Positions 1 through 5,878 of a stretch of DNA of 6,565 bases are shown one piece after another; the first letter of the stretch is position 1; each line of letters starts with the position of its first letter. The notes under the pieces are model-generated. The model ran no database searches and had not been told where the DNA came from. It saw only the letters and a list, made by a program, of their open reading frames with translations. Source of the DNA: Pseudomonadota bacterium (GTDB taxonomy: Bacteria; Pseudomonadota; Alphaproteobacteria; Rhizobiales; Rhizobiaceae); the NCBI GenBank assembly GCA_023387775.1, contig JAEWHN010000346.1:1-6565 (forward strand), written 5' to 3'. The position numbers and the translations under genes were made by a program.

Positions 1-501
1 GCCTGCAAAGCCCTGGACGGCATAGCCGCCGGCCTTGCCGCGCCATTCGCCGGAGGCAAGATAGCTTTCAAGCTCTTCGCGGCCCAGCCGCTTGAAACGC
101 ACCCGCGTTTCCACCAGCCGCTCGCGCTGCTTGCCATCCGGCGTAATCAGGCAGACACCAGAATAAACCCGATGCGTGCGGCCGGAAAGCAGCTTCAGGC
201 AGTTGGAAGCCTCGTCGACATGCTCCGCCTTGGGCAGGATGCGGCGGCCCACCGCCACCACCGTATCGGCGGCCAGCACGAAGCCGCCGGCAAAATCCGG
301 CTCGGTCTTCAGCGATGCGAATGCCTTGTTGGCTTTCGCCTTGGCCAGGCGCTTGGCCATCGAGCGCGGGTGTTCCGCACGCTGCGGCGTCTCGTCCACG
401 TCGGCCGGCAGCAGCCGGTCCGGGTCGATGCCTGCCTGCTGCAGAAGCTCGATCCGGCGCGGCGAAGCCGAGGCTAGCACAAGCTTCTGAAGTGCGGTCA
501 T
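1..501 (-). CDS. maf: Maf family nucleotide pyrophosphatase, C-terminus cut off by the window edge
   Basis: The first 167 residues of a Maf/YhdE-type protein; the frame is still open at base 1, and the family usually runs to about 190-210 residues. Maf proteins hydrolyse non-canonical or surplus nucleoside triphosphates (YhdE type: dTTP/UTP and modified pyrimidines) to monophosphates, and have been linked to septum formation. Visible motifs are LASASPRR at residues 9-16 (phosphate-binding Ser and Arg), DVDE at 34-37, AADTVV at 77-82 with the conserved Asp79, LSGRTHRVYSG at 105-115, and KAGGYAVQG at 156-164. The last motif resembles the YhdE/Maf-1 subfamily more than the m7GTP-specific YceF type. 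The ATG at 501 is preceded by GGGA five bases upstream, a weak ribosome site lying just after a hairpin. It follows infA by 34 bases and is probably co-transcribed with it. Family assignment is firm; the exact substrate is inferred. Confidence 0.93.
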   Translation of the reverse strand, partial: MTALQKLVLASASPRRIELLQQAGIDPDRLLPADVDETPQRAEHPRSMAKRLAKAKANKAFASLKTEPDFAGGFVLAADTVVAVGRRILPKAEHVDEASNCLKLLSGRTHRVYSGVCLITPDGKQRERLVETRVRFKRLGREELESYLASGEWRGKAGGYAVQGFAG

Positions 502-510
502 CGCAATCCC

Positions 511-535
511 GTCGGCAGGAGCAAAACTGCCCGAC
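511..535 (-). other. Hairpin between infA stop and maf ribosome-binding site
   Basis: Bases 511-518 pair with 527-535: five bp, one bulged base (530), then three bp, with an eight-base loop (519-526). It begins on the base after the infA stop codon and ends against the GGGA that serves as the maf ribosome site. No T-run follows on the minus strand, so it does not look like an intrinsic terminator. It could protect the infA message 3' end or lower maf translation; that role is inferred. Confidence 0.45.
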
Positions 536-754
536 CTATTTGAAACGATAGGTGATGCGGCCCTTGGTCAAGTCGTAGGGCGTCATTTCGACCAGGACCT
601 TGTCGCCCGTCAGCACGCGGATGCGGTTCTTGCGCATGCGGCCGGCCGTGTGTGCGATGATCTCGTGTTCATTTTCGAGCTTCACGCGAAACATCGCATT
701 CGGCAGCAGTTCCGTCACAGTGCCCGGGAACTCGAGGACTTCTTCCTTCGGCAT
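536..754 (-). CDS. infA: Translation initiation factor IF-1
   Basis: A 72-residue protein, the normal length for bacterial IF-1, made of a single S1/OB-fold domain. IF-1 binds the A site of the 30S subunit and helps IF-2 and IF-3 select the initiator tRNA during start of translation. It aligns nearly end to end with E. coli IF-1: GTVTELLPNAMFRVKLEN at residues 11-28, AHTAGRMRKNRIRVLTGDKV at 34-53 (the basic RNA-binding stretch), and MTPYDLTKGRITYR at 57-70. The ATG at 754 has AAAGGA (760-765) five bases upstream, a good ribosome site. It lies 87 bases after the phosphatase gene and 34 before maf on the same strand. A TATAAT box in the leader suggests a promoter of its own, fitting an essential gene needed in high amount. 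Identification is secure. Confidence 0.98.
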   Translation of the reverse strand: MPKEEVLEFPGTVTELLPNAMFRVKLENEHEIIAHTAGRMRKNRIRVLTGDKVLVEMTPYDLTKGRITYRFK

Positions 755-779
755 TCTCTTCCTTTGCTTAGGATTGGAT

Positions 780-798
780 TTCCGGCATCGGCCCGGAA
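780..798 (-). other. Small inverted repeat in the infA leader
   Basis: TTCCGG (780-785) and CCGGAA (793-798) form a perfect six-bp stem with a seven-base loop, ending about 25 bases before the infA start and downstream of the TATAAT box. No T-run follows. It may be a leader hairpin affecting message stability, or chance in GC-rich DNA. Confidence 0.3.
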
Positions 799-817
799 TT
801 TTCGCGGAACCTATATG

Positions 818-846
818 ATTATAGCCACTTTGTGAACACGCTTAAT
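818..846 (-). promoter_or_regulatory. Candidate promoter of infA
   Basis: On the minus strand, bases 823-818 read TATAAT, a perfect -10 box. The -35 region about 16-18 bases upstream (around 841-846) is poor and overlaps the stop codon of the phosphatase gene, so sigma-70 recognition would rest mostly on the -10. Transcription would start near base 811 and give a leader of roughly 57 bases. The match is to the general consensus only; no start site is shown by sequence. Confidence 0.42.
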
Positions 847-1291
847 ATACGTCCTTTTGGGGCGATGTCGCGAAGCGTGTGGCGATGCGCGCCTTCAGCC
901 GTTCACGCACGTCTCGATAAGCGTCCAGTATGTGGTCGCGGCTGCCCGTCACCGTCGTTGGGTCGGCCGTCGGCCAGTACTCCACCTCCACCGCCATCGA
1001 GCGGGTCAGTTCCAGTGCTGCGTGGTGCGCCTCGGGCGCGAGCGTCACGATGAGGTCGAAATAGTCATCTTCCAGGTCTTCGATCGTGCGGGGCTCGCGG
1101 TCGGCAAGCGACAGGCCCTCTTCTGCAAGCACGGCGTCCACGAAGGGGTCGCGCTCGCCCACCCGCACCCCGGCCGAGGCGATGAAGGTGGAGGAAGGCA
1201 GCATCTTGCGCGCCAGAACCTCGGCCATGGGAGAGCGCACGACATTCATGCCGCACACGAACAGGATCGAACGTGGCTGGGAACCGCTCAG
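842..1291 (-). CDS. Low-molecular-weight protein-tyrosine-phosphatase / arsenate reductase-like protein
   Basis: The family is a small cytoplasmic fold using a Cys-X5-Arg-Ser phosphate loop; members remove phosphate from protein tyrosine or, in relatives, reduce arsenate. Here SILFVCGMNVVRSP (residues 8-21 from the proposed start) gives beta strand 1 and the loop with Cys13, Arg19 and Ser20. ADPT at 109-112 supplies the likely general acid Asp110. Length would be 149 residues, normal for the family. The start is unsettled. The only ATG/GTG/TTG in frame at or upstream of the loop is GTG at 1258, which would make the catalytic Cys residue 2 and delete the beta strand. A CTG at 1291, just past the UPF0262 stop (1294-1296) and preceded by GGGG (about 1300-1303), restores the full strand, so I use it. 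The physiological substrate is unknown. It lies between the UPF0262 gene and infA, and translational coupling to the former is likely. Confidence 0.85.
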   Translation of the reverse strand: MSGSQPRSILFVCGMNVVRSPMAEVLARKMLPSSTFIASAGVRVGERDPFVDAVLAEEGLSLADREPRTIEDLEDDYFDLIVTLAPEAHHAALELTRSMAVEVEYWPTADPTTVTGSRDHILDAYRDVRERLKARIATRFATSPQKDVY

Positions 1292-1293
1292 GA

Positions 1294-1779
1294 CTAACCC
1301 CGCCAGTGCAAGACGCAGACAAGCGTGAAAACCCGCCGCGCCGTATCGAAATCGATGTCGATCTTGCCGGCCAGGCGGTCCTTCAGCGTCTGCGAGCCTT
1401 CGTTGTGCAGCCCCCGACGGCCCATGTCGATCGCCTCGATCTGGCTGGGGGACGCAGTACGGATCGCTTCGTAGTAGCTTTCGCAGACCATGAAATAGTC
1501 CTTCACGATCCGCCGGAACGGCGTGAGCGACAAGATGTGGGTCACCACCGGCTCGCCATCTTCGCGCGTCACTGCGAAGACCAGCTTCGAATCGATCAGC
1601 GAAAGCTTCAGCCGGTAGGGGCCCTTGCCCTCGTCGTTCACCGGCTGGAAGGAGTTTTCCTCGATCAGGTCGAAGATCGCCACCGCCCTCTCGTGCTCGA
1701 TGTCAGGCGTCGAGCGGCCGATCGATTCGTCGAGCTCGACGTCGATCAGTCTTGAGAGCTGGCGGGCGGCGTCGCGCAT
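1294..1779 (-). CDS. UPF0262 family protein, function unknown
   Basis: A 161-residue soluble protein that I recognise as UPF0262, a family found largely in alphaproteobacteria and without a known function. Characteristic stretches are DVELDESIGRSTPDIEHERA (residues 13-32), HILSLTPFRRIVKDYFMVCE (79-98), IDMGRRGLHNEGS (115-127) and the C-terminus VLHWRG. No signal peptide or membrane segment is visible; it is acidic in the first third and looks cytoplasmic. The stop lies two bases from the proposed CTG start of the phosphatase gene, and nine bases separate its start from the hisD stop, so it is in an operon with both. A strong GGAGG (1781-1785) sits only one base from the ATG, an unusually short spacing; no other ATG, GTG or TTG in frame near it offers a better start. 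Family call is firm; role is unknown. Confidence 0.9.
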   Translation of the reverse strand: MRDAARQLSRLIDVELDESIGRSTPDIEHERAVAIFDLIEENSFQPVNDEGKGPYRLKLSLIDSKLVFAVTREDGEPVVTHILSLTPFRRIVKDYFMVCESYYEAIRTASPSQIEAIDMGRRGLHNEGSQTLKDRLAGKIDIDFDTARRVFTLVCVLHWRG

Positions 1780-1788
1780 TCCTCCACT

Positions 1789-3081
1789 CTACAGGTTCAG
1801 CCGGATCGCGACCGAGCGGCCATGCGCGTCGAGCCCTTCGGCCTTTGCCAGTGCAATCGCCGCCGGCGCCAAAGCCCTGAGCTGTTCGGGCCCCAGCTTC
1901 AAGATCGAGCTGCGCTTCATGAAGTCAAGCACGTTGAGGCCTGACGAGAAACGCGCAGAACGCGCGGTGGGCAGCACGTGGTTGGGGCCGCCCACATAAT
2001 CGCCGATGACTTCGGGGGTGTGGCGCCCCAGGAACAGGGAGCCGGCGTTGCGGATCTTGGGCAGCATCGCCTCCGGATCGGCAATCGCCAGCTCGAGGTG
2101 CTCGGCGGCGATCCGGTTTGCCAGCGGCACGGCCTCTTCGAGGTCGTTCACCAAAATCATCGCGCCGAAGTCGCGCCAGCTCGCGGTGGCGGTTTCGGCC
2201 CGCGACAGCGATTCAAGCTGGCGGTGCACGGCCTTTTCCACCGCGGCGGCAAAGGCCGGGTCGTCGGTCACGAGGATCGACTGCGCGGCCGTGTCGTGCT
2301 CGGCCTGCGCCAGAAGATCGGCGGCAATCCAGTCGGGGTCGTTGTCGCCGTCCGCGATCACCAGCACCTCCGAGGGGCCGGCGATCATGTCGATGCCGAC
2401 GATGCCGAACACCTGCCGCTTGGCGGCCGCGACATAGGCATTGCCTGGTCCGACGATCTTGGCCACCGGCCGGATCGTCTCGGTGCCATAGGCCAGCGCC
2501 GCCACGGCCTGCGCGCCGCCGACGCGGTAGATCTCCTCAATGCCGGCAAGGTCGGCCGCCACCAGCACCAGCGGATTGATGACACCATGCGAAGCCGGCA
2601 CCACCATTGCGATGCGCTCCACGCCCGCCACCCGCGCCGGCATGGCGTTCATCAGCACCGAACTCGGATAGCTGGCGGTGCCGCCGGGCACGTAGAGGCC
2701 GACCGCCTCGATGGCGGTCCAGCGCGAGCCGAGTTCGACGCCGAGCGCGTCAACATAGCGGTCGTCGGCGGGGCGCTGCCGCTCGTGATAGGCGCGGATG
2801 CGGTCGCGCGCAAAGGTCAGCGCCTCGACCGTGGCCGGATCGGCATCACGATACGCCTGCTCGATCTCCTGCCGCGACACCGCGATGCCCAGCGCGTCGA
2901 GGTCGGCCTTGTCGAATTTGCGGGTGTAGTCGACCAGCGCCTTGTCGCCCTGCTCGCGCACGGTGGCGATGATCTCGCGCACCACGGCCTCCACGTCGGG
3001 CGAGGCTTCGCGCTTGGTGGTCAGGAATGCCGCGAAGCGCGTCTCGAAGTCGGGGTCGGAGGTGCGAAGCGTGATGGCCAT
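1789..3081 (-). CDS. hisD: Histidinol dehydrogenase
   Basis: A full-length 430-residue HisD. It carries out the last two steps of histidine synthesis, oxidising L-histidinol to L-histidinal and then to L-histidine with two NAD+, as a cytoplasmic zinc homodimer. By comparison with the E. coli enzyme the expected residues are present: Gln259 and His262 in QAEHDTAAQ, Asp361 in GDYVGGPNH and His420 in LDAHGRS as zinc ligands, and Glu327-His328 in AAEHLEL as the catalytic pair. The signatures YVPGGTASYPSSVLMNAMPA (130-149) and GPGNAYVAAAKRQVFG (211-226) are intact. No other his genes are nearby, as is usual in rhizobia where his genes are scattered. The ATG at 3081 matches the family N-terminus, though no good ribosome site precedes it. 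It is 18 bases after the DUF2948 gene, so translational coupling is likely. Confidence 0.98.
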   Translation of the reverse strand: MAITLRTSDPDFETRFAAFLTTKREASPDVEAVVREIIATVREQGDKALVDYTRKFDKADLDALGIAVSRQEIEQAYRDADPATVEALTFARDRIRAYHERQRPADDRYVDALGVELGSRWTAIEAVGLYVPGGTASYPSSVLMNAMPARVAGVERIAMVVPASHGVINPLVLVAADLAGIEEIYRVGGAQAVAALAYGTETIRPVAKIVGPGNAYVAAAKRQVFGIVGIDMIAGPSEVLVIADGDNDPDWIAADLLAQAEHDTAAQSILVTDDPAFAAAVEKAVHRQLESLSRAETATASWRDFGAMILVNDLEEAVPLANRIAAEHLELAIADPEAMLPKIRNAGSLFLGRHTPEVIGDYVGGPNHVLPTARSARFSSGLNVLDFMKRSSILKLGPEQLRALAPAAIALAKAEGLDAHGRSVAIRLNL

Positions 3082-3099
3082 TTGGATTTCGAAGAACTC

Positions 3100-3570
3100 T
3101 CAGATTTGGTGGATGGGGCGGGAACTGGCCTGCCACGCGCCGACGAGATCGGCAAGCCGCGCCTCGATGCACTCGACTTCCAGGGCGATGCTGCCGCCGC
3201 CCGAAAAGGCGAGTTCGATGGTGCCGGCCGGCTCTTCCTTACGGATAAAGCGTATGGCCAGCAGCGAAAGCACGGTTTCAGGCTTTTCGCGGTCGATGCC
3301 GGCGGATTTGACGGAGAGCACCCGGCCAAAGTCCAGCACGCTCTTGCGGCGCTGGAACTGGCGGCGGAAGAAGCCGGTGCGGGCCTCCCAGGCAAAGCGG
3401 TTCATGGGCAGCACGAAGCGGCGGGCGGCAGCCTCATATTTCAGCTCACCCACCTTCATCACGGCGTCCTGGACATGCGCCGAAACAATCTTCAGATCCT
3501 GCTCGTCAAGCGCGAGGAGTTTTAACTGGCCCATTTCCGCGTCAGCATCCATGCGAGGTGCATTGGCCAT
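3100..3570 (-). CDS. DUF2948 family protein, function unknown
   Basis: A 156-residue protein that I recognise as DUF2948, an uncharacterised family of alphaproteobacteria that often precedes hisD. The recognisable core is LKLLALDEQDLKIVSAHVQD at residues 16-35, RRFVLPMNRFAWE at 50-62, then basic segments around 69-76, and SLLAIRFIRKE at 102-112. No catalytic motif, signal peptide or membrane helix can be seen. Relatives usually begin close to the GQLKLLALD part, so the true start may be Met7 (3552) or Met13 (3534) instead of the ATG at 3570; none of the three has a convincing ribosome site. It lies 100 bases downstream of murA, across a hairpin, and 18 bases before hisD, so it is probably the first gene of the hisD transcript or is reached by readthrough from murA. 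Confidence 0.88.
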   Translation of the reverse strand: MANAPRMDADAEMGQLKLLALDEQDLKIVSAHVQDAVMKVGELKYEAAARRFVLPMNRFAWEARTGFFRRQFQRRKSVLDFGRVLSVKSAGIDREKPETVLSLLAIRFIRKEEPAGTIELAFSGGGSIALEVECIEARLADLVGAWQASSRPIHQI

Positions 3571-3636
3571 GTGTTATGCGGTCTTTGCAGGACACGCAAC
3601 CAAAACACCCGCCTGTCGCGTGCAAGCGCCGGAAAT

Positions 3637-3659
3637 GACCGGAGCGGCAGCCTCCGGTC
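3637..3659 (-). terminator. Hairpin after murA, possible partial terminator
   Basis: GACCGGAG (3637-3644) and CTCCGGTC (3652-3659) form a perfect eight-bp stem with a seven-base loop, starting 11 bases after the murA stop codon. On the minus strand it is followed by ATTTCC and not a real T-run, so it would be at best a weak intrinsic terminator, or a site of processing or 3' end protection between murA and the downstream genes. Confidence 0.45.
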
Positions 3660-3670
3660 TTTGGCAAACC

Positions 3671-4960
3671 CTAGGACGAAAGGCGCTCGATGATCGCGCC
3701 GCAGCCGGAGAGCTTCTCTTCCAGTCGCTCGAAGCCGCGGTCCAGGTGGTAGACCCGGTTGACCACGGTCTCACCCTCGGCGGCAAGCCCCGCGATCACC
3801 AGCGACACGGAGGCGCGAAGGTCGGTCGCCATCACCGGCGCGCCCTTCAGCCGAGCCACGCCCTCGACGATCGCGGTCTGCCCCGCCAGCGTGATGCGCG
3901 CGCCCAGACGGGCCAGTTCCTGCACATGCATGAAACGGTTCTCGAAGATCGTCTCGGTGATCTTGGACTTGCCCTTGGCCATGGTCATCAGGCCCATGAA
4001 CTGCGCCTGCAGGTCGGTGGGGAAGCCCGGGAACGGTTCGGTGATCACATCGACGGGCTCGATGGCGATGCCATTGCGGCGCACGCGAATGCCGTTTTCC
4101 ACGGCCGTGACCTCGGTGCCCGTCTGCCTGAGCACGTCCAGCGCGTTCTGGAGCAGGTCGATGCGGCCGCCTTCCAGCACCACGTCGCCGCCGGCCATCG
4201 CCACGGCCATGGCATAGGTGCCGGTCTCGATGCGGTCGGGGATGACCTGGTGGCGCGCGCCCGACAGCGCCTCCACGCCCTGGATGGTGATGGTGGAGGT
4301 GCCGGCACCGTCGATCCTGGCGCCCATGGCGATCAGGCATTCGGCTAGGTTAACCACCTCGGGCTCGCGCGCGGCGTTTTCCAGCACCGTTTCGCCGCGG
4401 GCCAGCGTGGCGGCCATCATCAGCACATGGGTGGCGCCCACCGAAACCTTGGGAAACACATAGCGATTTCCCTTGAGCCGGTTCTTCGCCCTGGCGAGGA
4501 TATAGCCGTTCTCGACGTCGATCTCGGCGCCCAGCGCCTGCAGGCCGTCGATGAACAGGTCGACCGGGCGCGTGCCGATGGCGCAGCCGCCCGGCAGCGA
4601 CACGCGGGCCTCGCCCATGCGCGCCAGCAGCGGCCCGATCACCCAGAAGCTCGCCCGCATCTTGGACACCAGCTCGTAGGGAGCGGTGGTGTCGACGATC
4701 TGGCGGGCGGTGAAATTGATGGTGCGCGAATAGCCTTCGTGCTGGCGCTCGCGCCGGCCGTTGACCGAATAGTCGACGCCATGATTGCCGAGGATGCGGA
4801 TCAGCTGCTCCACGTCGGCCAGGTGCGGCACGTTCTCCAGCGTCAGCGTGTCGTCGGTCAGCAGCGATGCGATCATCAGCGGCAGAGCCGCGTTCTTGGC
4901 ACCAGAGATGGGAATGCGGCCATTCAAATGATTGCCGCCGATGATTCTAATGCGATCCAT
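3671..4960 (-). CDS. murA: UDP-N-acetylglucosamine 1-carboxyvinyltransferase
   Basis: MurA transfers enolpyruvate from phosphoenolpyruvate to UDP-GlcNAc, the first committed step of peptidoglycan synthesis, in the cytoplasm. The 429-residue protein has the two-lobed inside-out alpha/beta barrel fold of the family. Lys22-Asn23 in SGAKNAALP fall at exactly the E. coli positions; the active loop PGGCAIGTRPVDL carries Cys126 and Arg131; FPTDLQAQ contains the general base Asp316; Arg408 lies in HLDRGFERLEEKL. Having Cys and not Asp in the loop predicts fosfomycin sensitivity of the enzyme. I chose the ATG at 4960 because MDRIRIIGG aligns without gaps to other MurA N-termini. An in-frame ATG at 4969 would add three residues. 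The GGAG at 4972-4975 sits 11 bases from 4960 and only two from 4969, so the spacing does not fully settle it. It is followed by the DUF2948 gene and preceded by a small basic gene on the same strand. Confidence 0.98.
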   Translation of the reverse strand: MDRIRIIGGNHLNGRIPISGAKNAALPLMIASLLTDDTLTLENVPHLADVEQLIRILGNHGVDYSVNGRRERQHEGYSRTINFTARQIVDTTAPYELVSKMRASFWVIGPLLARMGEARVSLPGGCAIGTRPVDLFIDGLQALGAEIDVENGYILARAKNRLKGNRYVFPKVSVGATHVLMMAATLARGETVLENAAREPEVVNLAECLIAMGARIDGAGTSTITIQGVEALSGARHQVIPDRIETGTYAMAVAMAGGDVVLEGGRIDLLQNALDVLRQTGTEVTAVENGIRVRRNGIAIEPVDVITEPFPGFPTDLQAQFMGLMTMAKGKSKITETIFENRFMHVQELARLGARITLAGQTAIVEGVARLKGAPVMATDLRASVSLVIAGLAAEGETVVNRVYHLDRGFERLEEKLSGCGAIIERLSS

Positions 4961-5032
4961 GCGAATCATTTCTCCGGGGAAAACCCGGCTTTGTCTGAAT
5001 TAACGTTCGGCCCGTCTAGACCATGCAGAAAT

Positions 5033-5048
5033 GCCGTTCAAGAACGGC
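5033..5048 (-). terminator. Inverted repeat between the small basic gene and murA
   Basis: GCCGTTC (5033-5039) and GAACGGC (5042-5048) are perfect inverted repeats, giving a six-bp stem with a four-base loop. On the minus strand ATTTCT follows. It lies about 30 bases after the stop of the small basic gene and 70 before murA, so it may end the small transcript and leave murA to its own promoter. The T-run is short and confidence is modest; an operator role is the alternative. Confidence 0.4.
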
Positions 5049-5078
5049 TGATTCGACCGGCTGGCCGGACCGTTTGCA

Positions 5079-5267
5079 CTATTTTGCCTTTGCGTCGTCC
5101 GGCTTGCGCGCCGCCGCGATGCCTTCCGGCCTGCTATCTGCCTCGCCGGTGCGGCGTGCGCGGGCCTGCGCCTTGCGCTTCAGCAGATTTGCACGCAATT
5201 CCTCGGCCAGGCGCGCCTTCTTCTGGTCTTGGCTAGTGGCAGGCATCTTGGTGTCTTTTGCGGTCAT
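5079..5267 (-). CDS. Small basic hypothetical protein upstream of murA
   Basis: A 62-residue protein rich in Ala, Lys, Arg and Glu, from ATG 5267. I do not assign it to a named family. Residues 13-40 (from QDQKKARLAEELRANLLKRK onward) are predicted to form one highly charged amphipathic helix ending in a cluster of basic residues (RKAQARARR, 31-39); the tail (44-62) is polar and probably disordered. There is no Cys, signal peptide or membrane segment. A TTG at 5318 would add 17 residues, and a second ATG at 5246 would remove seven; none has a clear ribosome site. The helix suggests nucleic-acid or ribosome contact, but this is only composition. It lies 109 bases upstream of murA on the same strand and diverges from tRNA-Thr. 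That it is a real gene is supported by its position and ordered charge pattern, not by a recognised homologue. Confidence 0.6.
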   Translation of the reverse strand: MTAKDTKMPATSQDQKKARLAEELRANLLKRKAQARARRTGEADSRPEGIAAARKPDDAKAK

Positions 5268-5426
5268 TGCGGCCGGCCCGAACGAGTCCCCCTGTTCCAG
5301 GATGAGGAACGAACGCAATACATATCATTGTGGCTGCGGCGTGTCCGACGAAAAACATCGTGATTACCCTTCACACATAGCTTGCGCTCCGGGGAATCAT
5401 GTGGCAGAAGGCCCGCGCAATCGGAT

Positions 5427-5501
<75 letters not shown>

Positions 5502-5511
5502 TTCTCCTCAA

Positions 5512-5531
5512 CGAAGCTTTTCGAATTTTTT
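5512..5531 (+). terminator. Intrinsic terminator-like site after tRNA-Thr
   Basis: CGAA (5512-5515) and TTCG (5520-5523) form a short stem with a GCTT loop, followed by AA and six T (5526-5531). It lies 10 bases past the tRNA 3' end in the right direction. The stem is weak, so the T-run carries most of the evidence. Confidence 0.45.
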
Positions 5532-5864
5532 GCCCGACGGACTTTCCGCGTGCGAACCGGGCAGTCAGTCCAGCGGCACATCGATCGGATCACCGAGCAG
5601 GGCCGGGATTGCCGGTGCGTGGATTTTTGCGAATCGCGAGGGGTTACCGAGGAATCGGGTTCGTCGCCACGGCCTCGATTCGTGCTCGGCGGTGCTAACC
5701 GGCACAGAGATAGCGATGGTTTGCTGCGGACATACCCGCCCGCGAGTCAGGTTATCTGCGGCGAGCCGGCAGGTTTTCCCTGACTTCTGTTCAGACTGGC
5801 AGGGGACTAGGGTCGCTGGATGCGAAGTCTGCCCGGCGGTTCGTATCCCTCGGGCTGTGCCATT
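5532..5864. other. Gene-free stretch with nested inverted repeats
   Basis: No reading frame here has the composition of a protein, a recognisable motif or a ribosome site. Four inverted repeats can be paired by eye. One joins 5630-5641 with 5673-5682 (ten bp with a two-base bulge). Inside it, CCGA/TCGG (5647-5650, 5655-5658) close a GGAA tetraloop. CGGT/ACCG (5690-5693, 5698-5701) form a small hairpin. AGTCAGG/CCTGACT (5745-5751, 5779-5785) enclose a six-bp hairpin with one bulged base at 5757-5773. It may be a structured leader of the downstream gene, an unannotated small RNA, or chance pairing in GC-rich DNA. No promoter for the downstream gene could be placed with confidence. Confidence 0.3.
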
Positions 5865-5878
5865 GAAGGATGCTTGGC

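Noticed and set aside
1289..1303. Programmed frameshift fusing UPF0262 to the phosphatase
   Set aside because: The phosphatase frame is one base back from UPF0262 at its stop, so a -1 shift could fuse them. But the bases there (TGG CGG GGT TAG) do not form a slippery heptamer that allows re-pairing, and a coupled separate start is simpler.
1978..3525. Long plus-strand open frame (515 codons) antisense to hisD and DUF2948
   Set aside because: It is the mirror of well-conserved HisD codons in GC-rich DNA. It has no family motif, and its composition (His, Arg, Gly, Asp runs) is typical of shadow frames.
2942..4348. Plus-strand open frame (468 codons) crossing hisD, DUF2948 and murA
   Set aside because: It runs antisense through three recognised genes with no ribosome site or motif; composition is that of reversed codons.
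4427..5236. Plus-strand open frame (269 codons) over murA and the small basic gene
   Set aside because: Antisense shadow of murA; no recognisable protein features.
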